Assembly: GCF_019794555.1 (NCBI RefSeq)
Contig: NZ_JAIMEP010000003.1
Location: forward strand, 1-64,000
Direction: 5' to 3'
Origin: Streptococcus suis
Lineage (GTDB): Bacteria > Bacillota > Bacilli > Lactobacillales > Streptococcaceae
DNA length: 64,000 nucleotides
Part shown: one piece after another, positions 1 to 8,967 of the stretch
How the letters are laid out: each line of letters begins with the position of its first letter
Position numbering within the stretch: the stretch's first letter is position 1
Notes under the pieces: model-generated
Told to the model about the DNA's origin: nothing
Seen by the model: the letters and a program-made list of their open reading frames with translations, nothing else
Databases searched by the model: none
Translations under genes and position numbers: made by a program

Positions 1-120
1 TCAGGTTTTTCTTTGTGTAGCATAGGAGAACCTCATAAGTCCTTTTTCTTATATTATACTCCTAAATACGAAGAAAAGCCCTTAGAAAATCAATTCTAAG
101 GACTTTGTCTTCAGTCTGAG

Positions 121-145
121 CCTGCCAAGACTGGCAGGTTTTGTT
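121..145 (+). terminator. Intrinsic terminator of the gene left of the window
   Basis: CCTGCCA / TGGCAGG form a 7-bp stem around AGAC, followed by TTTTGTTT. A second stem-loop (CCTTAGAA...TTCTAAGG) lies just before it at 80-101. It probably ends a rightward gene left of the window. Confidence 0.65.
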
Positions 146-169
146 TACTATGAAATTGAAAAAAATTTT

Positions 170-213
170 TAAATCGCTTTGATATATATATATATATATA
201 TCAAAGCGATTTA
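170..213. repeat. 44-bp palindrome with central (TA)n tract
   Basis: AAATCGCTTTGA at the left is matched exactly by TCAAAGCGATTT at the right, joined by an alternating TA tract, so the whole block is one self-complementary palindrome centred near 191.5. It could form a cruciform or a very stable RNA hairpin. There is no T-run, so it is not an ordinary terminator. Confidence 0.85.
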
Positions 214-402
214 GAAGTTTCATATCTCTCTCCTAAAAAATACAAAGATTATGTAGGTTAATTTTATCATATTTTATAACAGAAAGGAATAGAAAAAACG
301 ATTGATTGAGCGGGTATTCACACTTCCCCATCCCTCATCTGTGCTTTTTTTGTATTTCCATGTTAAACTAATAAGTAAGATTTTTTTAGAAAGCAAAACT
401 CT

Positions 403-1776
403 ATGATCACAAAAGAATTCGATACAATAACTGCTATTTCTACTCCTCTCGGAGAGGGGGCAATTGGGATTGTCCGTCTATCTGGTACAGATGCATTTTC
501 CATTGCAAGCAAAGTTTTTAAAGGAAAGGACTTAGCGACTGTGCCAAGTCATAGTCTGAACTATGGCCATATTATTGATCCCGCGACTGGACAGGTACTG
601 GATGAAGTAATGCTCGGTGCCATGCGTTCTCCAAAGACCTTTACGCGCGAAGATGTTATTGAAATCAATACACATGGGGGTATCGCCGTCACAAATGAAA
701 TTCTTCAATTGTTGATTAGACAAGGTGCCCGAATGGCTGAGCCTGGTGAATTTACCAAGCGGGCCTTTCTCAACGGACGTGTGGATTTGACCCAGGCAGA
801 GGCTGTCATGGATGTCATCCGTGCCAAGACCGACAAGGCTATGCACAACGCAGTCCGTCAGTTGGATGGCTCTCTCTCCCAACTGATTAATGAAACACGT
901 CAGGAAATCCTCAACACTTTGGCTCAAGTCGAAGTGAATATTGATTATCCAGAGTATGATGATGTCGAAGAGGCAACCACAGACTTAGTCCGTGAGAAGA
1001 CCCTCCAGTTTCAAGCTCTTTTGGAAAATCTCCTCCGAACCGCTCGTCGAGGTAAGATTTTACGTGAAGGTATCGCAACAGCTATTATCGGTCGACCAAA
1101 TGTAGGAAAATCCAGCCTACTCAATAATCTCCTCCGTGAGGAAAAAGCCATCGTTACAGATATAGCAGGGACAACTCGCGACGTTATCGAAGAATACGTC
1201 AACATCAAAGGTGTCCCCCTCAAGCTGATTGATACCGCTGGTATCCGTGAAACAGATGACATCGTTGAAAAAATCGGTGTGGAACGGTCTAAAAAAGCGC
1301 TTGAGGAGGCCGACCTGATCCTACTTGTCCTCAACGCATCTGAGCCACTAACCGAGCAAGACCGAAATCTATTAGCCATTTCAGACATGGCAAATCGTAT
1401 AATCTTGCTCAATAAAACAGACCTAGAAGAAAAAATTGAAGCTGATCAACTACCTGAGGATGTCATCCGCATTTCTGTATTGGAAAACCAAAACATTGAT
1501 CAAATCGAAGAAAAAATCAATCAACTCTTCTTTGAAAATGCAGGTTTGGTGGAACAAGATGCCACCTACCTCTCTAACTCTCGCCACATTTCCCTTATTG
1601 AAAAAGCCGTCCAAAGTCTTCAGGCAGTTAATGATGGATTGGAAATGGGTATGCCTGTCGACTTGTTACAGGTTGACCTGACACGCTGTTGGCAAATATT
1701 GGGCGAAATAACAGGAGATGCCGCTCCAGATGAATTAATTACACAACTCTTTAGCCAATTTTGTCTTGGAAAATAA
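403..1776 (+). CDS. mnmE: tRNA modification GTPase MnmE
   Basis: MnmE (TrmE) works with MnmG in the cytoplasm to modify the C5 position of the wobble uridine U34 in certain tRNAs. The 457-residue length fits the family. An N-terminal tetrahydrofolate-binding region is followed by a helical domain carrying an inserted G domain: P-loop GRPNVGKS at residues 230-237, switch II DTAGIRE, and NKTDL for guanine recognition. The protein ends FCLGK, with the conserved cysteine at 454. The ribosome binding site (AGAAAG) is weak. A strong terminator follows the stop directly, so the gene is probably transcribed alone. Confidence 0.97.
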   Translation: MITKEFDTITAISTPLGEGAIGIVRLSGTDAFSIASKVFKGKDLATVPSHSLNYGHIIDPATGQVLDEVMLGAMRSPKTFTREDVIEINTHGGIAVTNEILQLLIRQGARMAEPGEFTKRAFLNGRVDLTQAEAVMDVIRAKTDKAMHNAVRQLDGSLSQLINETRQEILNTLAQVEVNIDYPEYDDVEEATTDLVREKTLQFQALLENLLRTARRGKILREGIATAIIGRPNVGKSSLLNNLLREEKAIVTDIAGTTRDVIEEYVNIKGVPLKLIDTAGIRETDDIVEKIGVERSKKALEEADLILLVLNASEPLTEQDRNLLAISDMANRIILLNKTDLEEKIEADQLPEDVIRISVLENQNIDQIEEKINQLFFENAGLVEQDATYLSNSRHISLIEKAVQSLQAVNDGLEMGMPVDLLQVDLTRCWQILGEITGDAAPDELITQLFSQFCLGK

Positions 1777-1780
1777 ATAT

Positions 1781-1810
1781 AGTCATGCAAAAATATTTGC
1801 ATGACTTTTA
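1781..1810 (+). terminator. mnmE terminator
   Basis: An 11-bp perfect stem, AGTCATGCAAA / TTTGCATGACT, with loop AATA is followed by TTTATAT, 4 bp after the mnmE stop. Confidence 0.85.
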
Positions 1811-1833
1811 TATACAAAAAAACACAAAAATAC

Positions 1834-1862
1834 TTGTTGATTGCTATGAAATATATTATACT
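1834..1862 (+). promoter_or_regulatory. Promoter of the 1887-2963 gene
   Basis: A -35-like TTGTTG (1834-1839) and a -10 TATACT (1857-1862) are separated by exactly 17 bp, 24 bp before a gene with the ribosome binding site AAAGGAG. Confidence 0.6.
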
Positions 1863-1886
1863 AAAAAATAGAAAGGAGACTCTACG

Positions 1887-2963
1887 ATGAAAAAATTAGT
1901 TGTTGCTTTACTAGCTGCATTTTGCCTTGTTTTTTCTTTTATTGGTTGGAAAGTAAATTCTTACCAACATGGTGATGTAACATTATCTAAGGATGCTGAT
2001 TTTTACCTTGTTTATCCAGATAAAATCGAAACCTTTCAGTTATCTAGTGATGGACCTCTCCTCCTCAATACTCAAAAAATGAACTCCGAGAACTATTTTG
2101 GATCGGGAAAAAATTATATTTTAGATAATCGATATCTAGTTTATGCCAATGATCAACACAAAGTAGTCAATGATAATCTCGTTTCAATTGACTTCAAAAG
2201 TGGAAAGATTCTTCGTAAATCTAGTCAATATGCTTCTTACTTAAGTGGCACTGACGGTCAAAATTTCTATACTGCTGGTCCTTACCATACTCTGGCACAA
2301 TTCGATAATAATTTTGAAACCTCCCAAACACTTGTGTTAAATGATGACTTCATTCCCTTTCCAGCTATTTATGTAGATGATGATTCGGTCTACATGACTG
2401 GACTTAAAAGGGAATTAAATCAAGCTGATACTGAAGAAAATGTCTTATTAGTCTGTGATAAACAAAATTTCTTCAAACAGAAAGTTTATAAATACGATAA
2501 TAACCTTGTCACTGGAGAGGGCGTTATGGCAAATGGAATCATTTATCTCCCTGTTTTTGGAAATAAAACAATGGAATATGAAAAAATTGAAAGGATGTCT
2601 CAACTCCTGACCTTTGATACTTCAAAACGGACATTTTCATCAATTACGTTAGAACATTCTTCACCGAGCGCACTCTATCCACTAAAAGATAAAAATTTAC
2701 TTTTTATCGAACACACTGATTACCAGTTCAGTCCCATCTCATTTACCATTTACAATACAGAAACTGGGGAACAAGTTTTTCATTCATTGAAGGAGTTAAA
2801 TCCTCGACCCCACCATCTTGAACATGTCCGTCAAATAGACGATCGTCGTTTGATGATGATTCTTTCGGATACTCTTATCATTTATGATTTGCAGACTAAA
2901 AAGATAACCAATAAAACGACCTTATCAGAAGATTATGTGAGTGGTGTTTGGGTCAATCCATAA
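1887..2963 (+). CDS. Secreted or membrane-anchored protein of unknown function
   Basis: I do not recognise this 358-residue protein. Residues 1-23 form a signal peptide or N-terminal anchor (MKK start, then a hydrophobic stretch) without a lipobox cysteine, so the rest should lie outside the membrane. The remainder is rich in short strand-like segments with repeated aromatic and Asp-Gly/Asn turns (YLVYPDK, YLVYAND, DSVYMTGL, NLLFIEH). That pattern suggests a beta-propeller, but this is inference. It has its own promoter and a strong ribosome binding site (AAAGGAG, ATG at 1887). A symmetric terminator follows, so it is a single-gene unit. Confidence 0.75.
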   Translation: MKKLVVALLAAFCLVFSFIGWKVNSYQHGDVTLSKDADFYLVYPDKIETFQLSSDGPLLLNTQKMNSENYFGSGKNYILDNRYLVYANDQHKVVNDNLVSIDFKSGKILRKSSQYASYLSGTDGQNFYTAGPYHTLAQFDNNFETSQTLVLNDDFIPFPAIYVDDDSVYMTGLKRELNQADTEENVLLVCDKQNFFKQKVYKYDNNLVTGEGVMANGIIYLPVFGNKTMEYEKIERMSQLLTFDTSKRTFSSITLEHSSPSALYPLKDKNLLFIEHTDYQFSPISFTIYNTETGEQVFHSLKELNPRPHHLEHVRQIDDRRLMMILSDTLIIYDLQTKKITNKTTLSEDYVSGVWVNP

Positions 2964-3002
2964 CAAAATAGAACTCGGCAAAAAACCGAGTTCTATTTTG
3001 TT
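2962..3002. terminator. Bidirectional terminator between the 1887-2963 gene and lemA
   Basis: AACAAAATAGAACTCGG (2962-2978) pairs with its complement at 2986-3002. The A and T ends serve both strands, fitting the convergent genes on either side. Confidence 0.85.
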
Positions 3003-3034
3003 ATTTCTAATCTATTAAAAACAAGAATCTTATT

Positions 3035-3616
3035 CTACTCTTCATCACTCAAATCAACACTTGGCACAGTCGTTGCAGCATCATTTGTTGCTTGGAAGAG
3101 TTCAACTTTTTCATATCCGAATAGACCTGCAAAGATTGATGTTGGGAAGCGTTTGATTTTTTTATTGTAAGATGTTGCTACTGCGTTATAATCTTTACGG
3201 GCAACTAAGATTCGATTCTCGGTACCTTCAAGCTCTGTAATCAAGTCTGAAACCTGTTGATTGGCTGTCAATTGTGGATAGTTTTCTGCCACTACCAATA
3301 GTCGAGAAACTGCAGAATCCAACTGACTTTGAGCTTGGTTATATTCACTCGTTCCCTGTTGACTGGAGCCAATTTTAGCACGCGCTTCTGCAATAGCAGT
3401 AAATATTTCTTCCTCGTGTTCCATGGCGCCTTTGACAGCTGCGACTACATTAGGTATCAAGTCATAGCGTCGTTGCAACTGTGTGTCTACATTGGCTTGC
3501 GCGTTTTCAACTTCAGCATAACTGTCCACCAAGCCATTGTATTGCCCGACTGCTCCCATTCCTAAAAATAGCAGAGCTAGGACTGGAATGAGGAGAACCA
3601 ACCATTTCTTTTTCAT
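3035..3616 (-). CDS. lemA: LemA family protein
   Basis: LemA proteins are small bacterial membrane proteins with a short extracellular N-terminus, one membrane helix and a helical-bundle domain; their biochemical role is not settled. Here residues 4-25 form the membrane segment. It is followed by the characteristic YNGLV, VENAQANVDTQLQRRYDLIPNVV and late FPTSIFAGLFGY elements. The length (193 residues) is typical. It follows the TPM-domain gene by 69 bp on the same strand; lemA and TPM-domain genes are often neighbours, which suggests a joint envelope function. Confidence 0.93.
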   Translation of the reverse strand: MKKKWLVLLIPVLALLFLGMGAVGQYNGLVDSYAEVENAQANVDTQLQRRYDLIPNVVAAVKGAMEHEEEIFTAIAEARAKIGSSQQGTSEYNQAQSQLDSAVSRLLVVAENYPQLTANQQVSDLITELEGTENRILVARKDYNAVATSYNKKIKRFPTSIFAGLFGYEKVELFQATNDAATTVPSVDLSDEE

Positions 3617-3685
3617 ATGATTTCCTTTCTAACCATGATTAAACATTCTAAAAACGAATAGCTATCAGAATCTTTACAAGATTTC

Positions 3686-4468
3686 TTACCAACCGGAAGA
3701 GGCACCTCCACCTCCTCCGCCACCACCGGACCAACCACCGCCACCGAAGCTGGACGATGAGGAATTAGACGAGTGATGATTGCGGTAGTGATGCTGATCA
3801 TCCACCAACATCCAGAGCAAATTGCCTGGTCCACCGCCTCCACGACTGGATTTTTCAATTATCACAAAAATAATAATCACTACGACAACAGTTAAGAAAG
3901 CGAAAAAGCCCTGATCCTCTTCCGATGTTCTCTCATCTAAGGTGGCTAACTGGCTCTGACCAACGCTGGTACCATAAAACTGATCACCAATGGATTGAAC
4001 AATATAGGTCACACCGCCATTGTAATCTTCCTGTCGAAAGAATTCTCTTGCATTTTCGAGAATTTCTTTTGCTTCTACATCTGTCAAGACTGTCGCAGCA
4101 TTATCTGACGTTTCAATTCGAAATTCCCTATCTTCTATTGCAATAACCAGAAGTATCCCATTATTTGTGCCTGAAAATCCAACTTGCCACTGACGAAATG
4201 TCTCATTGGCTAAACTTTTGATATCTGTCCAAAGACTATTCGTCATATAGACACCGACCTGTAAACCTTGTTCCGTTGTTGACCAATCGAGATTAAGCTG
4301 ATCAATTTCAGCAATAGTCTCGCTAGAAAGTAATTGAGTCTCATCTACTACTGTTGTATCTATCGGTCGATCGGGAATCTGATTTGCATTTACTAAGGCA
4401 GGTGGGATTAACAACCAAACCGCTAAAATAGTTAGACAAGTGACAATCAGTGTTTTCCATTTTCTCAT
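3686..4468 (-). CDS. TPM-domain (YgcG-like) membrane protein with Gly-rich tail
   Basis: A 260-residue protein of the TPM_phosphatase/YgcG type. I set the start at 4468 because AAGGAGG lies 7 bp upstream; an in-frame ATG farther up would place that site inside the gene. Residues 1-28 are a signal peptide and about 30-150 are the TPM domain (hydrolase-like fold reported for this family). A membrane helix follows (FLTVVVVIIIFVII), then a Ser/His-rich and strikingly glycine-rich C-terminus ending in runs of G and SSGW. The tail is typical of the family and probably cytoplasmic. It precedes lemA in what looks like a two-gene operon. Confidence 0.88.
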   Translation of the reverse strand: MRKWKTLIVTCLTILAVWLLIPPALVNANQIPDRPIDTTVVDETQLLSSETIAEIDQLNLDWSTTEQGLQVGVYMTNSLWTDIKSLANETFRQWQVGFSGTNNGILLVIAIEDREFRIETSDNAATVLTDVEAKEILENAREFFRQEDYNGGVTYIVQSIGDQFYGTSVGQSQLATLDERTSEEDQGFFAFLTVVVVIIIFVIIEKSSRGGGGPGNLLWMLVDDQHHYRNHHSSNSSSSSFGGGGWSGGGGGGGGASSGW

Positions 4469-4536
4469 CAGAACACCTCCTTCGATGAACAAAGATAAGA
4501 AAAATTTATTAGGTATATATATACAATTATATCATG

Positions 4537-5118
4537 TTAGTTTTGCTTTATCAATATATTTATGTTGTTTTTCAGCAGTGGCAAAATCTCTTCAACAAAC
4601 CAAGGATGTTTAGCTTGCCATATATTGTTCCTTGGCGATGGGTGAGGTAGGGGAAAATAGGTGGGTAGGTAATCAGCTACATTCTCCACTCTCTCGGTTA
4701 CAGTCCTGTGGGATTCTCCTAAATAATAGTCCTGGGCATACTTACCGATCAACAAGGTCAGCTCAATCTGGGGTAGTTGCTTCATAATGAGTGGGTGCCA
4801 TTTGGGCGCAAAATCCTTGCGAGGCGGCAAATCCCCAGACTTTCCTTTTCCTGGATAATAGAAATCCATAGGAAGAATAGCAAAATGCCCAGATGCATAG
4901 AAGAATTCCCTATCTACTCCCAACCATTTCCGCAGATTCTCTCCACTAGCATCATCAAATAAGCGACCTTTTTCCTGGGTTTTCAAGCCAGGTGCCTGTC
5001 CAATAATGAGGATTTTTGCGGTAGACGGTGCTTGGAAAAGCGGCTTTATCCCTTTTTTCGTAAAAGATTGATTGGCTGAATCCTCCATAATCGCCTGACG
5101 AATATCAGCAAGTTCCAT
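4537..5118 (-). CDS. Uracil-DNA glycosylase family protein
   Basis: A 193-residue member of the uracil-DNA glycosylase superfamily, which removes uracil or related damaged bases from DNA. The motif GQAPG at residues 40-44 corresponds to the GxxPG water-activating loop. HPSPRN at 159-164 corresponds to the C-terminal DNA-intercalating motif of the family. It is not the classical Ung (no GQDPYH). The start overlaps the end of the GNAT gene by 14 bp, so the two are probably translated together. The exact substrate cannot be read from sequence. Confidence 0.82.
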   Translation of the reverse strand: MELADIRQAIMEDSANQSFTKKGIKPLFQAPSTAKILIIGQAPGLKTQEKGRLFDDASGENLRKWLGVDREFFYASGHFAILPMDFYYPGKGKSGDLPPRKDFAPKWHPLIMKQLPQIELTLLIGKYAQDYYLGESHRTVTERVENVADYLPTYFPLPHPSPRNNIWQAKHPWFVEEILPLLKNNINILIKQN

Positions 5119-5563
5119 AATGTCCTACTTTCTTGGCCATTGTTACATCTGCTTCTAGAGCATGAAAACCACATTTTTTATAGAAGAAAAAGACTGGAAG
5201 AATGCGTTCAGTTTGCAGGAGAATATGAACGATCTTTCTTTCAGCTAACTGCTTCTCAATATCAGCTAATAAACTAGCACCATGTCCTTGCCTTTGGTAA
5301 TCACGGGAAATGCAGAACTCTTCAATTCGATACCCTCTTCCCTCATACCAATAGCGAATGTAACAAAGTGACAGACCTATCAATTTTTCCTGGTCAAACA
5401 AGCCAAAACCGAGTGCTCTTGGGTGTCCCAGTAAATCGCCTATGTAGCAATCTAATTGTTCCTCATCTGACCAATCATCATTCCAAGGTTCTTGGCTGAA
5501 AACAGATAAAAATAATTCTTTAACCATTTCCATGTCTGTAAAACAAAGTTCTTTCAGTTCCAT
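5105..5563 (-). CDS. GNAT family N-acetyltransferase
   Basis: A 152-residue acetyl-CoA-dependent N-acetyltransferase. The acetyl-CoA loop (motif A) is visible as RDYQRQGHGASLL at about residues 86-98, after the strand IEEFCIS. The layout resembles aminoglycoside 6'-N-acetyltransferase-like GNATs, but the substrate is unknown. The ribosome binding site AGGAGG sits 4 bp before the ATG and directly abuts the T-run of the pepV terminator, so some transcripts reading through that terminator may express this gene. It overlaps the downstream glycosylase-like gene. Confidence 0.85.
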   Translation of the reverse strand: MELKELCFTDMEMVKELFLSVFSQEPWNDDWSDEEQLDCYIGDLLGHPRALGFGLFDQEKLIGLSLCYIRYWYEGRGYRIEEFCISRDYQRQGHGASLLADIEKQLAERKIVHILLQTERILPVFFFYKKCGFHALEADVTMAKKVGHYGTC

Positions 5564-5573
5564 ATTTCCTCCT

Positions 5574-5597
5574 AAAAAAGACGGGCATCCCCGTCTT
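5574..5597 (-). terminator. pepV terminator
   Basis: Read on the minus strand: AAGACGGG, loop GATG, CCCGTCTT, then a T-run. The T-run ends immediately before the AGGAGG of the next gene. Confidence 0.85.
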
Positions 5598-5601
5598 CGT
5601 A

Positions 5602-7002
5602 CTATTTGATTAATTCATAGATAGCTTCTGCGTAAATGGCCGCGGCGCGGTAGAGTTGCTCCACTTCGATAAATTCGTTGGCTTGGTGCATGGTATTGAC
5701 ATCGCCTGGGAACATAGCTCCGTAGGCAACCCCACGTTTGAGCAAGCGGCCGAATGTTCCGCCACCGATCACTTGTTCATGACCTTTCAAGCCTGTGTGT
5801 TTTTCGTAAACAGACAAGAGGGTCGCAACCATTGGGTCATCGATTGGGCAATAATGTGGAGTATGACCATGCTCAGACAAGCTCACAGCTTCTACGCCAA
5901 GTTTTTCTAAACCAGCCTTGATGGTTTCTGGGTTGGTATTTTTTGGATAACGGAAGTTGAGGGCAATGGTGTTATCAGATGAGGTTTCGTCAAATTTGAA
6001 AACACCTGCATTCATAGAAAGGGCACCCATTTGCTCATCGAAGATGGCTACGCCAAGTTTTTGTCCATCGTGGTCTTCCAAAAGGACTTGGCCAGCCAAA
6101 TCAAGATAGGCTTTGGCTGCACCATCAAAGGCGAATTGGCTGAGGAATTTTGCCAAATAGGTTGCTCCGTTGACACCTTCTTCTGGGGTTGAACCGTGGG
6201 CTGATTTTCCGATGACGGTGACTTGAACTTGACCGTTTTCAAGGGTTTCCGCGTCAGCTTTTAGGCCATAGGCTGCTGTGAAATCTGCCAACTTGCTGTC
6301 CATATCTGCTAGGTCACCAGAGATAATAGCTGTCGCAGATTCAGGCACCATGTTCTCACGCAAACCGCCAGCGAAGGAATGCAGTTTAGCAGCTCCGCTA
6401 TTTTCCCCTGCAAAATGAAGATAAGCTGTGATATTACCCTTTTCGCCGTTTATAATCGGGAACTCAGCATCTGGAGAAAATCCGAAATCTGGCAAAGGAA
6501 GGCCGACGTGCTCGAAGTAGTAATCCATGTCCGCCCAGCCAGACTCTTCATCGGTACCAACGATGAAACGGACTTTTTTAGAGGTCGGAAGACCCAACTC
6601 CTTGATGATTTTCAAGCCGTAATAACAAGCCATGGTTGGTCCCTTATCGTCAGAAGATCCGCGGGCAAAGAGCTTACCGTCGATGATTTGCGGCTCGTAT
6701 GGGTCGGTGTTCCAGCCGCTTCCTGCTGGCACCACGTCCAAGTGACCAAAGATACCGAGGACTTCGTCGCCCTCGCCGAACTCAAAGTGACCTGCGTAGT
6801 TGTCAACGTTCTTGGTTGGATAGCCATCACGCTGAGCGATTTCTAAAAACTTATCCAAGGCACGCACTGGGCCAGGTCCAAATGGATGCTGGGCATCTGC
6901 CTGGCTGTCGTCACGCTCAGAATTGATGCGTAAGAGATCAAAGAGGTCCGCTAGAAACTCATCTTTGCGTTTGTCAAACTCTGCTCTAAAATTTACTGTC
7001 AT
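5602..7002 (-). CDS. pepV: Dipeptidase PepV (M20 metallopeptidase)
   Basis: PepV is a cytoplasmic di-zinc dipeptidase that finishes peptide breakdown to amino acids. At 466 residues it has the usual length. The metal and catalytic residues are visible: GHLDVVP (H87, D89), SSDDKGP (bridging D119) and DEESGW (catalytic E152/E153). The C-terminal part has the GGGTFGR and MHQANEF elements seen in PepV proteins. The ribosome binding site AAGGAG precedes the ATG at 7002. It has its own terminator. Confidence 0.96.
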   Translation of the reverse strand: MTVNFRAEFDKRKDEFLADLFDLLRINSERDDSQADAQHPFGPGPVRALDKFLEIAQRDGYPTKNVDNYAGHFEFGEGDEVLGIFGHLDVVPAGSGWNTDPYEPQIIDGKLFARGSSDDKGPTMACYYGLKIIKELGLPTSKKVRFIVGTDEESGWADMDYYFEHVGLPLPDFGFSPDAEFPIINGEKGNITAYLHFAGENSGAAKLHSFAGGLRENMVPESATAIISGDLADMDSKLADFTAAYGLKADAETLENGQVQVTVIGKSAHGSTPEEGVNGATYLAKFLSQFAFDGAAKAYLDLAGQVLLEDHDGQKLGVAIFDEQMGALSMNAGVFKFDETSSDNTIALNFRYPKNTNPETIKAGLEKLGVEAVSLSEHGHTPHYCPIDDPMVATLLSVYEKHTGLKGHEQVIGGGTFGRLLKRGVAYGAMFPGDVNTMHQANEFIEVEQLYRAAAIYAEAIYELIK

Positions 7003-7099
7003 AATATCTCCTTTTCAGTATCAAAGTAAGTCTATTTTATCATATTTTCGCAGACTTCACTGATAAAAAATGACCTTTCACACAGAAAGATCAATTTCC

Positions 7100-7864
7100 T
7101 TATTCAAAATCTAACTGAGTCCTATCTGTAAAATAAGTCTTATAGGCCGCATATGAGGCTATAACAGATGCGAGACTGGTTGCTGATAGTAGCATGAACA
7201 TGACCATAATCTGATAGCGAATGGCTTGGACAGGGTCTACTCCTGCAAAAATCAGACCAGACATCATTCCTGGTAAACTGACTAAACCAACTGTTTTGGC
7301 TGAGTCAATTGTCGGTTGCATACCAGTCCGAATGGATTCTCGCAAAATTTCCTGTGAAGCCAATTTACTCGTTGCCCCTAGACTTAATTTTTCCAACACC
7401 TGTTGGCGGTTATCAGTAAAGGACCGGTACATAGCTCGATAGGATAGACCAATTGCTGTCATTGCATTACTAGCCAACATCCCTGAAATTGGAATGACTT
7501 GAGAAGGTATTAATTGGATGGCACCTGATAACAGTAATAATCCTAAAGTGATACTGGTGGAAGTGAGCAAAGCAAGAAAAGGATAAATCAGCTTTTTGTT
7601 CTTGATTGGATTGCGTTTATTTGCCTGTACACTAGCATTATAAAGAATAATCAACACCATACCCAAACTGAGGAAAACATTCGAAACTTGAAAAATAAAT
7701 TTTAAAATATAGCCAACAACGAATAACTGAACAATCGTACGGACAACCGCTACCAAAATATCTTTTGTCAGCCCAAGTTTCTCTTTTTGGCTTATCCCCA
7801 TCGCAAGTAGAACCAAGCCGAAAATTAAGACTAGGGATAAATTATCTACTGAAACAGAGTTCAT
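7100..7864 (-). CDS. fetB: FetB/YbbM-type ABC transporter permease (UPF0014)
   Basis: A 254-residue integral membrane protein of the UPF0014 family, with about seven hydrophobic helices and the family element TVGLVSLPGMMSGLIFAG near residues 190-208. In Escherichia coli the FetA/FetB pair is linked to iron export and oxidative-stress resistance. The start (ATG 7864) overlaps the end of the ATPase gene by 4 bp, so the two are translationally coupled. Together with the ATPase it should form one exporter. The metal substrate here is inferred from the family only. Confidence 0.88.
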   Translation of the reverse strand: MNSVSVDNLSLVLIFGLVLLAMGISQKEKLGLTKDILVAVVRTIVQLFVVGYILKFIFQVSNVFLSLGMVLIILYNASVQANKRNPIKNKKLIYPFLALLTSTSITLGLLLLSGAIQLIPSQVIPISGMLASNAMTAIGLSYRAMYRSFTDNRQQVLEKLSLGATSKLASQEILRESIRTGMQPTIDSAKTVGLVSLPGMMSGLIFAGVDPVQAIRYQIMVMFMLLSATSLASVIASYAAYKTYFTDRTQLDFE

Positions 7865-8511
7865 AGTTGCATCCTCCCATCTTTCATTCTTAAAATATGC
7901 TTAGCCCCATCAATTTCTGATTGGTCATGCGTCACTTCAATTAATGTTTTTCCAGTTTCGTGGTAATCAGTAAGTAGTTGATTCACAATAGCTTTGGTCT
8001 CCGCATCTAACCCTGCACTAACTTCGTCTAATAGCAAAACTTGAGGTTCAAAAAGTAAATTACGTATAAGAGCGACACGTTGTTTTTCACCACCTGATAA
8101 TTCTGTAATCCCTTGGGTAAGAAAATCTTCACCCAAATTTACATTTTTTAAGGCTGTAATCGCTTTTGATTTATCAAATTCTAACTGTCTCACTGTGAAT
8201 GGAAAACGCAGATTGTCTTCGACTGTATTTCCAAAAAGTACAGGTTGTTGAAAGCAATAGGAAACTTCTCTTCGATAGGTGGGCATATCCAGTTTCTCTA
8301 TTTCCTTACCTCTAAAAAGAATCTGTCCTTGAGTCGCTGAAGTAAGCCCTGCTAATATTTTTAAGATGCTACTTTTTCCGCTACCAGAAGGCCCAACCAA
8401 GGTTAGACGCTCACCTTCACTAACAGAAAAATGAATATCAGTCAAAATCGACTTACCTTTATCAGATAAGCCGACGGATTTTAGTTCAAAAATCGGTGTA
8501 TTAGTGACCAT
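7861..8511 (-). CDS. fetA: FetA/YbbL-type ABC transporter ATPase
   Basis: A 216-residue ABC ATPase. Walker A GPSGSGKSS is at about residues 40-48, a Q-loop is in SYCFQQP, the signature is LSGGEKQR, Walker B is VLLLDEVSAGLD and the switch histidine is in VTHD. I take ATG 8511 as the start, overlapping the end of the cupin gene; longer in-frame starts would run deep into that gene. It lies between the cupin gene and the UPF0014 permease gene, so cupin-fetA-fetB form one operon under the PerR-like promoter at 8968-9009. Confidence 0.88.
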   Translation of the reverse strand: MVTNTPIFELKSVGLSDKGKSILTDIHFSVSEGERLTLVGPSGSGKSSILKILAGLTSATQGQILFRGKEIEKLDMPTYRREVSYCFQQPVLFGNTVEDNLRFPFTVRQLEFDKSKAITALKNVNLGEDFLTQGITELSGGEKQRVALIRNLLFEPQVLLLDEVSAGLDAETKAIVNQLLTDYHETGKTLIEVTHDQSEIDGAKHILRMKDGRMQL

Positions 8512-8929
8512 GTTCTTCAGCTTCTTCCGCAGCAAGTGCAATAGCTTGTGTTTCATGAACCGTACCATGAGCGTGATGGGCTGGTCCATAGATAGAATAG
8601 ATTTTGAGGTCTTCTTGGCCAATATTGATGACATTATGGTAGGTACCGTTTGGAATCAAGATAACATCTTCTGGTCCAACTTCTCTATCCAAGGTAATCT
8701 TTTCAGCTGATTCTCCCATGATAACTCGGCCATGACCTCGTTCAATGCGGAGGAACTGATCGTTTTCATTGTGCACTTCCGCACCAATATCTTCTCCGAC
8801 TGGAATGGACATCAAGGTCACTTGAAGCAATTCACCAGTCCAGATTGCTGTTCGATAGTTTGTATTTTCTAGCGTAGCAGTTTCAATATTGGTTACAAAT
8901 GGATCTTTTCCATAATCTTTCATTGTCAT
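8501..8929 (-). CDS. Small cupin-domain protein
   Basis: A 142-residue single-domain cupin. The two conserved cupin motifs are visible: GAEVHNENDQFLRIERG (metal ligands H and probably D/E) and PNGTYHNVIN. The C-terminus is His/Glu-rich (EEAEEHGH), which could bind metal. ATG 8929 has GGAGG 8 bp upstream; an in-frame TTG at 8944 would lie over that site. The enzymatic role is unknown. Its place at the head of the fetAB operon, behind a PerR-like operator, suggests a role in metal or peroxide stress, which is inference. Confidence 0.85.
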   Translation of the reverse strand: MTMKDYGKDPFVTNIETATLENTNYRTAIWTGELLQVTLMSIPVGEDIGAEVHNENDQFLRIERGHGRVIMGESAEKITLDREVGPEDVILIPNGTYHNVINIGQEDLKIYSIYGPAHHAHGTVHETQAIALAAEEAEEHGH

Positions 8930-8967
8930 AGTAATCGCCTCCAATTTATAATGATTCTAAACTTTCT

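Larger units (their letters stand above)
1..402. other. Gene-free leader region upstream of mnmE
   Basis: No credible coding region is visible. The stretch holds a small stem-loop (80-101), a terminator-like hairpin (121-145) and a long TA-rich palindrome (170-213), described separately. The rest is AT-rich sequence leading to mnmE. No strong promoter could be picked with certainty. Confidence 0.6.

Noticed and set aside
532..927. Minus-strand open frame inside mnmE
   Set aside because: It lies opposite a conserved GTPase gene and has no ribosome binding site or recognisable product.
3613..3858. Minus-strand frame within the Gly-rich end of the TPM gene
   Set aside because: It is a shadow of the low-complexity glycine codons in another frame.
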